53,966 bases of DNA from assembly GCF_000787855.1 (NCBI RefSeq), contig NZ_BBPQ01000017.1:21159-75124 (forward strand), given 5' to 3'. Made by a program: the position numbers and the translations under genes. Positions 51,601-53,966 of this stretch are shown in pieces; position 1 is the stretch's first letter, and each line of letters begins with the position of its first letter. The notes beneath the pieces are model-generated. The model had not been told where the DNA came from. It made no database searches and saw only the letters and a list, made by a program, of their open reading frames with translations. The stretch is from Streptacidiphilus anmyonensis (GTDB taxonomy: Bacteria > Actinomycetota > Actinomycetes > Streptomycetales > Streptomycetaceae).

Positions 51601-53966
51601 ATGCCCCGTCCCTTCAGCAGCTCGCCGAGCGGCGACCCGATCATGGTCGCCCGGTTCGCCGTTCCCGTCCTCCCGGCGACGTACGTGCGCCGTCCCGGGC
51701 TGGTGCGGCGGCTGGCGCAGGGCGTGCGGGGGCCGCTGGTCCTGGTCACCGGGCCGGCCGGGGCGGGCAAGACGCTGCTGGTCGCCGACTGGTTCCGCAG
51801 TGAGCGCGGCACGGGCCGCGCGGCCTGGCTGACCCTGGAGCGGCCGGACGACGAGCCAGGCCTGTTCTGGGCCTACGTCCTCCAGGCGTTGCAGCACCAC
51901 GGCGTGGCGCTGCCCGCGGACATCACCGCCCCGGCCGACGCCGGAGAGGCCGACGAGGCCCTGCTCGGCCGCCTGGCCGCGCACCTACAGGCTCAGGAGC
52001 GGCCCGTGGTGCTGGTGCTGGACGAGTACGAGCGGATCGGCTCACCGGAGATCGCCGCCGGGCTGCACGAGCTGCTGCGCCACGCGGGCTCCGGCCTGAG
52101 GCTCGTCCTGGTCAGCCGCGCCGAGCCGCTGCTGCCGCTGCACCGCTACCGCGTCTCGGGCGAGTTGACGTCGGTGCGGGCCGCCGACCTCGCCTTCTCG
52201 GGCGACGACGCGGTCGCCCTGTTCGGGGCGCACGGGCTCACCGTCCCCGACGCGTCGGTCCGCGCCCTCACCGCGCGGATGGGCGGCTGGGCGGCGGGCC
52301 TGCGCCTGGCCGCGCTCGCGGCCCAGGAGGCGCCCGACGCGGAGGCGTGCCTGCGCGACTTCGAGGCCGGGCAGAGCACCATCGCCGACTTCCTCACCAA
52401 CGAGGTCTTCACCACGCAGCCGGCCGAGACCCAGGACCTGCTGCTGCGCACCTGCATCCTCGACCAGGTCCACCCGGACCTGGCGGACGCGCTCACCGGA
52501 CGCCTGGACGGTGCCAGGATCCTCGCCGACCTGCACCGCGCCAACGCCTTCGTCACCCCGGTCGGCCACTCCTGGTACCGGCACCACCCGCTGTTCGCCG
52601 AGATCGTGCGGATCCGCCTGCACGTCTGGCAGCCGGGACTGGAACGCGAGCTGCACGCGCGCGCGGCGCGCTGGCTCGGCGAGCACGGACAGACCGTCTC
52701 CGCGCTCGCCCACGCCGCCGAGGCCGAGGACTGGGAGTTCGCCTCGGCGCTGCTCATCCGGAGTCTCGCGATCGGGCGGCTGCTGGAGGGCCGCGACGCC
52801 GAGCGGCTGTTCCAACTGTTCGCCGTCATGCCGCAGGAGACTCCGGGGCCGGCCCCGGCGCTGGTCCGCGCGGCCCTCGCGCTGGCCCGGGAGGACCCCG
52901 ACCAGGCGGTCGGACATCTGCGCCGCGCCGAGGCGGCGCTTCGGGACGGTGACGTGGCGCGGCCCACCGTGGCCGCCGTTCAGCCCGCCTACGCCGCGCA
53001 GCCTGTCGACGTCGAGCAGACCACCGCGTTGCGTCTCACCGGCGCCTGTCTGCGGGTGCTCGCGGCCAGGCTGCACGGCTCCGCCGAGTCGGCCGAGGCC
53101 GCCGCCGGCGAGGCGGCCGAGCTGCGGGCGCGGCTGCCCCGGGAGCTGGTCGACGAACACCCGGAGCTCTCCGCCCACCTGATGGGCGACCTCGGCGCGG
53201 TCCTGCTGCGGGACGGCCGGTTCGCCGAGGCACGGCGCGCGCTGGCCGCCGCGGCCGAGGCGCCCGACGTCCCGGGGACGGCGCAGCTGCGGCACGAGTC
53301 GCTCAGCTGGCTCGGTCTCCTCGACGTCCTCGACGGCCGCCTGGCCCGCGCGGAGGCGCGGGCGCGGACCGCCGTGACCGAGGCTGAACGCTCCGGGCTC
53401 CGGCCCGGCACCGGAACCCGGGCCGGACAACTGGTCCTCGCGGAGGTCGCGATCGACCGCGGCGAGCTCGAGGCGGCCGACGTCGAACTGCGGCGCGCGG
53501 ACGCGGCAGCGGGCGACCGCGCGGATCCGGTGGTCACCCAGGAGCTGTCCGTCGCCCGCTCCCGCCTGATGCTCGCCAAGGGCGAGCCGGACGCGGCGCT
53601 GCACGCGCTTCAGGAGGGCGAGAAGGCCGTCCCGGAAGGGGCGGGCTCGCCCTGGCTGGCGGACCGGGTGGCCGCCACCGCCTCGGCGGCGCTCCTGGCG
53701 GCGGGTCGCCCGGACGCGGCGATCGACGCCCTGTGCGACGCGGACCCGCAGGCGCCGGAACCGGCCGTCGCCTCGGCGCGCGCCCGCCTGGCCTGCGGCC
53801 AGCCGGAGACGGCCCTGCGCGACCTCGGCGAGCTCGGGCCGCGCCGCGGCCCCGGATCGGTGGTCGACGTCCAGGCGCTGCTCACCCGCGCCCAGGCGGC
53901 GGACGCGCTCGGCGACCCGGCCGGGTCGCGGCGGTTGGTGCAGCGGGCGCTGGCCGCCGCCGACGG
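51601..53966 (+). CDS. MalT-like LuxR-family regulator, partial at right edge
   Basis: The frame stays open from ATG 51601 to the right edge (788 full codons); GTG 51592 in frame is an alternative start. Residues 51-58 are the P-loop GPAGAGKT; Walker B is VVLVLDEYERIGS. Next come the MalT/LAL-type winged-helix region (RLDGARILADLHRANAFVTP and SWYRHHPLFAEIVRIRLHV) and a long TPR-like solenoid from about 330 on. The LuxR DNA-binding domain would be at the C-terminus, beyond the window, so the family call rests on the ATPase/TPR part. Such regulators are ATP-dependent activators, often of secondary metabolism or uptake. Confidence 0.85.
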   Translation, partial: MPRPFSSSPSGDPIMVARFAVPVLPATYVRRPGLVRRLAQGVRGPLVLVTGPAGAGKTLLVADWFRSERGTGRAAWLTLERPDDEPGLFWAYVLQALQHHGVALPADITAPADAGEADEALLGRLAAHLQAQERPVVLVLDEYERIGSPEIAAGLHELLRHAGSGLRLVLVSRAEPLLPLHRYRVSGELTSVRAADLAFSGDDAVALFGAHGLTVPDASVRALTARMGGWAAGLRLAALAAQEAPDAEACLRDFEAGQSTIADFLTNEVFTTQPAETQDLLLRTCILDQVHPDLADALTGRLDGARILADLHRANAFVTPVGHSWYRHHPLFAEIVRIRLHVWQPGLERELHARAARWLGEHGQTVSALAHAAEAEDWEFASALLIRSLAIGRLLEGRDAERLFQLFAVMPQETPGPAPALVRAALALAREDPDQAVGHLRRAEAALRDGDVARPTVAAVQPAYAAQPVDVEQTTALRLTGACLRVLAARLHGSAESAEAAAGEAAELRARLPRELVDEHPELSAHLMGDLGAVLLRDGRFAEARRALAAAAEAPDVPGTAQLRHESLSWLGLLDVLDGRLARAEARARTAVTEAERSGLRPGTGTRAGQLVLAEVAIDRGELEAADVELRRADAAAGDRADPVVTQELSVARSRLMLAKGEPDAALHALQEGEKAVPEGAGSPWLADRVAATASAALLAAGRPDAAIDALCDADPQAPEPAVASARARLACGQPETALRDLGELGPRRGPGSVVDVQALLTRAQAADALGDPAGSRRLVQRALAAAD

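Overview
This is a very G+C-rich window (third codon positions almost always G or C, GTG and TTG starts in use) with the gene families of a Streptomycetaceae-type actinobacterium: DUF574/PF04672 methyltransferases, DUF6879, an XRE regulator with a DUF5753-type C-terminus, DUF2277, a SHOCT membrane protein, MalT-like LuxR giants, a katG/fur pair and a tiny bL37-like ribosomal protein. I cannot name the genus or species from sequence alone. Both ends cut a gene: a 2-TM coiled-coil protein runs off the left edge and a MalT-like regulator off the right edge. No rRNA, tRNA, CRISPR array, transposase, integrase or origin was seen.

Region by region. (1) 1-9155 is accessory. A membrane coiled-coil protein and a small unknown protein lie on the minus strand. 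Divergent from them is a colinear, tightly spaced set: a double-HTH regulator, a TIR-domain protein, an unknown protein with apparent beta-strand pattern, and a 1203-residue TPR-CHAT (caspase-like) protein. This is my best candidate for an undescribed immune/conflict system. (2) 9199-12856: MarC-like membrane protein, three small or membrane unknowns, and a DHA2 drug exporter. (3) 13241-17144: a three-gene module of an unknown 454-residue protein, a MoxR-type AAA+ ATPase and a metallopeptidase-like/VWA-like protein; second candidate system. (4) 17620-24188: hemerythrin, a small membrane protein, succinate-semialdehyde dehydrogenase, an OYE-family oxidoreductase, a YbaK deacylase, bL37, a GreA/B-like factor and a DUF574 methyltransferase. 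(5) 24258-27073: katG and a Fur-family repressor, divergent, with a perfect 7-1-7 palindrome between them. (6) 27130-37330: small conserved proteins, an isolated hemC, a nonsense-interrupted gene, a FAD monooxygenase, a PEP-mutase family enzyme, a ClpC-like ATPase translationally coupled to a family-5-like uracil-DNA glycosylase, and a proline-rich membrane protein. (7) 37397-40007: AraC regulator divergent from a TauE/SafE exporter, then a second DUF574 methyltransferase. (8) 40390-42683 is a lower-G+C island: small unknown, DUF6879, XRE-DUF5753, unknown, and a frameshifted DUF6980 gene, probably acquired cargo. (9) 42712-53966: class V aminotransferase divergent from an ABCG-type transporter, a methyltransferase, two alpha/beta hydrolases, a second DHA2 exporter, a small membrane protein, a SHOCT protein and the MalT-like regulator.

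How the parts fit: most genes are single or paired units of ordinary metabolism, stress response and export. Oxidative-stress handling (KatG with Fur, hemerythrin, HemC as a haem-pathway enzyme) is a loose theme, inferred only from families. Two multi-gene modules stand out because their products belong to families that act together elsewhere: TIR with CHAT, and MoxR with VWA. Several short perfect tandem repeats sit across stop codons (18915, 36175, 48613), which suggests recurrent replication slippage.
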